Below, one piece after another: positions 60,590 through 64,000 of a stretch of 64,000 nt of DNA (its first letter is position 1; the number at the start of each line of letters is the position of its first letter). The DNA is from Thysanoteuthis rhombus (lineage: Eukaryota; Mollusca; Cephalopoda; Oegopsida; Thysanoteuthidae). Position numbers and translations under genes: made by a program. The stretch spans positions 40,371,287 to 40,435,286 of the forward strand of contig OY735211.1 of the NCBI GenBank assembly GCA_963457665.1, written 5' to 3'. A model generated the notes under the pieces. It was given only the letters and a program-made list of their open reading frames with translations. It was not told where the DNA came from and did not search any database.

Positions 60590-60795
60590 AAAAAACTGAG
60601 CATGAATGAACACAAACTAAGGGACTAATTTAGAGTAAACTTACATTGCAAATTGAACATTCACTAAAATCCTATTTGGAGAAAATTTTCAAAAAAAGCC
60701 CCAAAACTTTTTTTTAGACATAATGAGACATAAATGTTAAAATTTCAGCCCTCAAGCTCCATTGGTGCAGCCTGTACACATGATACATACATAGA
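60590..60795 (+). repeat. Dispersed repeat family 1, copy at 60.7 kb
   Basis: Matches the copy at 2600-2885: ATAAATGTT, TTTCAGCC, AAGCTCCATTGGTGCAGCC and CACATGATACATACATA in the same order, after A-rich blocks. A further related fragment may lie at about 61085-61165. Confidence 0.55.
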
Positions 60796-61335
60796 TAGCC
60801 AGACCAACTTGAAATCTGAATTAACCAATTTTGATGATTTTGGTTACAGTTCTGGCAGTGAAATTCTTCTTAAATCATTTTATTTTACATTTTAAACAAA
60901 GAACAGCATAATCATATTAAACAGATAATAAAATAAAATTTGATGAAGGATTAGAAATATCCAGCCGGACACCCTATTTTCAGAACATAATTGAAATTTG
61001 AAAAACTTTGTTCTTGAGTTTTTTTTTCTTAGCTGTGCCAGGAATAAAAAAAAGATTTTTAAATTGAATAGTTTTATCCAAAAGTGAATGTTGCTGAATT
61101 ACTTTAGGGACATTTTTTTTTTAAAATATTTTCTAGGAATAAATGTTAAAATTTTCAATGACCCATTGTGTAGAGGAAATATTCTGACTGACCTCTCTTT
61201 TAAGCATTTTAGTTTTTAGACTGTAATAGATGAATTACAAAAAAGTAATAAGCAACTTCTGGCCATCAGAAATCAACTTTATTCTAAATGGAATAAATTC
61301 TAATACATGGTACAGGTCTTTCTGATAGCTGTGCA

Positions 61336-61677
61336 GTGGACAATATTTTTTGGAACAAGACTCACAGTGTCAGGCTCAGAGGGAACATTGCTTCAGACAA
61401 CCCAAACATCATTACTGGGATAAAAGAGCATCTCTATGTTTGGTGGGATTCAATGGAAATTTCCAATTATCTGTTGCTGGATCACGGACAAAATGTTACT
61501 GTGCAATGCTACAGTAAACAATTGATTTGTTCGAATGATGGAGATAAAAGACCTTTTTTTTCTGGATTAAGAAGTCAAATGGTAATTTTGCTGCATGCCA
61601 ATGCCTTTCCTTTAGGTACAAATGCAATGCAACAAAAAAATCATGGAGTAGGGAGCTTCCTGCTCTCCCATATTTGA
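61336..61677 (+). pseudogene. Mariner-like transposase fragment
   Basis: The open frame of 113 codons carries blocks typical of the mariner catalytic domain: V-W-W-D-S (usual WWD-x-K/G), a G-Q-N-V-T-V-x-x-Y segment (usual Q-T-I-N-x-x-x-Y), D-K-R-P, and V-I-L-L-H-A-N-A where the family has H-D-N-A. The catalytic Asp is therefore replaced by Ala. Upstream and downstream parts are missing. It is an old relic. Confidence 0.7.
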
Positions 61678-61799
61678 CTGTACTAGGTCCAACTGCACCC
61701 CTCCCAAGCCAAGAGGGGTGTAATGTTTTAGATTTCAAAATTTATTTTTCAAATTTTGTTAAATTGATTTTTAGATTTTTTCAGATTATTCTTCAGATT

Positions 61800-61998
61800 T
61801 TTTAGTGTTCCTCAGATATATCCCCCCCCCCCCAGCTCGGGTTCCCACCACAGTTGCAAAGTCTGTGGGTTCTACATGCCATCTCTGCTTCAGGCTCGTT
61901 ACCTGTAGATTATCGCTTGTTCCATTCCATGCGACACTCCGTCTCTGGTCAGCAATTTTAACAAGTTCAAACTCATCGAAGTAGAAAAATTCTTTCAC
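61800..61998 (-). repeat. GC-richer unclassified repeat
   Basis: The minus-strand frame of 70 codons (containing LQVTSLKQRWHVEPTDFA and a Gly run from a C12 tract at 61822-61833) lies directly downstream of the mariner relic. It has repeat-like composition and no gene context. I cannot classify it. Confidence 0.35.
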
Positions 61999-62399
61999 AA
62001 TGGAATTTACAATTTAGCTGCAAGGTAATGTGAGGTCATAGACAGCCAGGAAAAATACTTCAATGACTGAAAACGATGCTACGTGTTTATATGAATAGAA
62101 GATTTTGTCAAATAGATATAGGAAATTTTAGCATGAATCCAATAGTTCAGAACAAAAATAAAAAGAATGAACAATGCATTATAAATATCTGTAAGAAATC
62201 ATGATAGATATAAAATAGAGTATAAAAAAAAAGGAAAAAACAGCTTTGTGATTTTGATGAATAAATAGATGACTCAATCCATTACTGAAGAACTGACTCG
62301 ATCAACAAAAATAAAGTATACCAAATAATATCGATTTAGCAAGAAAGATTCAAACTTTGCCAAGATGTTCCTTTTGAGTAATCTTGCCATCTCAAGCCT

Positions 62400-62750
62400 G
62401 AGTAAAGGAGTAAGGTTGGGTAGGGGATAACAACTCCACTCCATAAAACCCACTTGCTACTGAAACCACAACAGCATCACTCAAGCAAAAGTATGTGCGG
62501 GTGAAAGCCTATAGAAAGCAAGTTTGCTGTAAAAACTTTCTAATGAAGAAGGCAAAAAGATCAGGATAGGGAGAAAAGAGTTGAGAGGTCAAAGTGAACC
62601 TGGAAGAGATCAGTCAAGAGTGAGGCAAAGGTGGCTGAACATAGACCAAGCCAAGGGGGGTTACCAGAATTGAGTCCGCTGGCATGATGCGGTTGTGACC
62701 CTATGCTCAACAAAGAGTCTCTAAGAATAGACAAAACAAAAACAAGAAAG
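62400..62750 (+). repeat. Dispersed repeat family 3, longer copy
   Basis: GC-richer block ending in GACCCTATGCTCAACAAAGA, shared with 23.3 kb. A minus-strand open frame of 70 codons overlaps but is not convincing as a gene. Confidence 0.45.
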
Positions 62751-63309
62751 ATTCTGAACACTGTGCAATCCACAAACTGTTGAGTTAGTCAATATAATCA
62801 TCATTGTTAATTATTGCTTTCTTCCAATGTGTAGGTAAATCATAGATTCCATTGTAATAAAATGACATCAGTTCTGAACCAAAGGAATGCACTGAAGTTT
62901 TGTCTTAGTTGTCATTATTAAAAACCAAGCAGAAAAAGGGGTCATTTTTTGTAGCTTTTTATCTCAACAATTTGTGTCAGAACAATGTCTGACTGGCAGA
63001 GTAAACAGCATAAAATCAGAAATAAAGCTAAAGCTCTCAATGAGACTTGAACTTACATGTGACATCCATGAAGGATGAGCTTTTTAAGAGTGTAATACGA
63101 ATCCAAATCTTTTCTACTTCGTTCCAGTGACATGCAAGAAGTAAATAGACACTCATAGTTTTATGTTGAGAATAACACTTGTTTAAAAGCTTCAGAAGTG
63201 GCAGAAAATTTTCAAGAACAGCAAAAAGTGATTTTCGTTAACTTCGCTATCATGGATAAGTAGCAAGGAGAGAGCCCCTTTTAACCATTATTTATATAAA
63301 GGAGAGGAA

Positions 63310-63660
63310 TGAATTGGCAATTGAGATGATCAATTTCATTAGTTTTTTGGCACAACACAATTATTTGCCTCGTGAATCAAAATTTGCTGAATTTTTCAGA
63401 CTTCCCAGGTCAAGTCAGTCACCTGACATAAATTCTTTTGGATATGGGTGGGCAATTTTAGATAAGAACTTGCTCAGGGAGTCTAAAAAGTCAGCAACAT
63501 GTTCAGATCTGTTGAATTTTTTTCTCTGAGCATGGACTGAAATGCCCTAAACTTCAATTTCCAGAACTTATTAAATTTGTGCCAAGACTATTTGTTGCTC
63601 CTGAAATGGCTAAAAGAAAGTCAAAATTTCATTTAGTACTGTAAATGCTTGGATAAAATT
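63310..63660 (+). pseudogene. Tc1/mariner-superfamily transposase C-terminal relic
   Basis: The frame reads N-Y-L-P-R-E-S-K-F-A then SSQSPDINSFGYGWAILDKN, close to the family block SPDLNPIExxW that carries the last catalytic residue; here P-I-E has become S-F-G. It then runs S-D-L-L-N-F-F-L with a stop. A catalytic-domain end without the rest of the gene. Confidence 0.6.
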
Positions 63661-64000
63661 AAAGCCAAACTGTTGATGTCGATTTATGTTATGTCTTGAA
63701 TATCTCAATATTTCTAATTCTGCAATGTTTACTTAGGAGTTGAGATGTATATTGACCAAAAGTCTTATGATAAAAAACAACAAGACAAAGAAAAGTTTGT
63801 GATTTAATACAGGTGTGCTACGCTTTTAAAAAGATCACTTTATGTCACTTTTTCAATTTTACAAAAAAAGGTGAAAAGACAAAATAGCATTCACTGTTTG
63901 TCTTGGAGTGGGCCACTAAAATGGCAGCATGCACCTTCTTCATCACTCTCTCTGACAACTCAGCCTAATATACCATCATTAATATTTTGGGGTCTACGTA

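Larger units (their letters stand above)
58161..64000. other. Upstream of ARPC2: AT-rich DNA with transposon relics, no gene supported
   Basis: Contains a SINE-like relic (59.35 kb), repeat family 1 (60.6-60.8 kb), mariner/Tc1-like relics (61.3-61.7 and 63.3-63.7 kb) and repeat family 3 (62.4-62.75 kb). A 99-residue open frame on the minus strand at 59255-58956 matches no family I know and has no visible gene context. Confidence 0.65.

Noticed and set aside
61336-61677. 113-codon frame as a host gene
   Set aside because: Its blocks are those of a mariner transposase with a replaced catalytic Asp, so it is a relic.
1-64000. CRISPR arrays, bacterial operons, phage or integron structures
   Set aside because: The window has spliced animal genes, SINE-like copies and microsatellites. 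No regularly spaced short repeats with unique spacers were seen.

Overview
The window is eukaryotic, and the gene structures point to an animal. It is strongly AT-rich, has GT-AG introns from a few hundred bases up to about 27.7 kb, many microsatellites and homopolymer runs, and decayed retrotransposons, Tc1/mariner-type transposons and tRNA-derived SINE-like copies. ARPC2 protein similarity places it in Metazoa. A mollusc or other lophotrochozoan fits the repeat style, but the window alone does not settle that. I see no bacterial operons, CRISPR arrays or phage genes.

Two protein-coding genes are well supported. They converge tail to tail. (1) On the + strand, bases 1-6860 hold the 3' end of an unnamed gene in four visible exons: 1-1906 (open at the window edge), 4245-4300, 5893-6052 and 6785-6860. 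The visible 731 residues are a long Ser/Thr/Pro-rich disordered region with a degenerate repeat of about 30 residues, followed by an acidic tail and a short predicted helix. The repeat core often reads S-x-I-P next to basic residues. This is the motif by which many microtubule plus-end proteins bind EB1, so I propose it is an EB-binding protein. (2) On the - strand, 57862-11278 hold a complete ARPC2 (p34 subunit of the actin-nucleating Arp2/3 complex). It has eleven coding exons whose phases all join to give a 302-residue protein. Intron 1 is about 27.7 kb and exon 2 is only 35 nt. A compact promoter-like region lies just upstream of the ATG (about 57900-58160), with CRE, ETS-like, CCAAT and TATA-like motifs.

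The rest is introns and intergenic DNA. It holds an RTE/Jockey-like LINE family (about 2.2 kb, 3.25-3.86 kb, 41.06-41.59 kb), a dead Tc1-like transposase (48.15-48.99 kb), two dead mariner/Tc1-like fragments (61.3-61.7 and 63.3-63.7 kb), a MITE-like element with 22-bp inverted ends (9158-9586), several tRNA-derived SINE-like copies, a degenerate tandem repeat studded with AGGTCA hexamers (30.39-30.96 kb), two dispersed repeat families, and long (TA)n, (TG)n and A-runs. The region beyond 58.2 kb has no gene I can support.

I found no clearly new biological system. The observations most worth following are the SxIP repeat protein, the AGGTCA-rich intronic tandem repeat and the ARPC2 splice structure.
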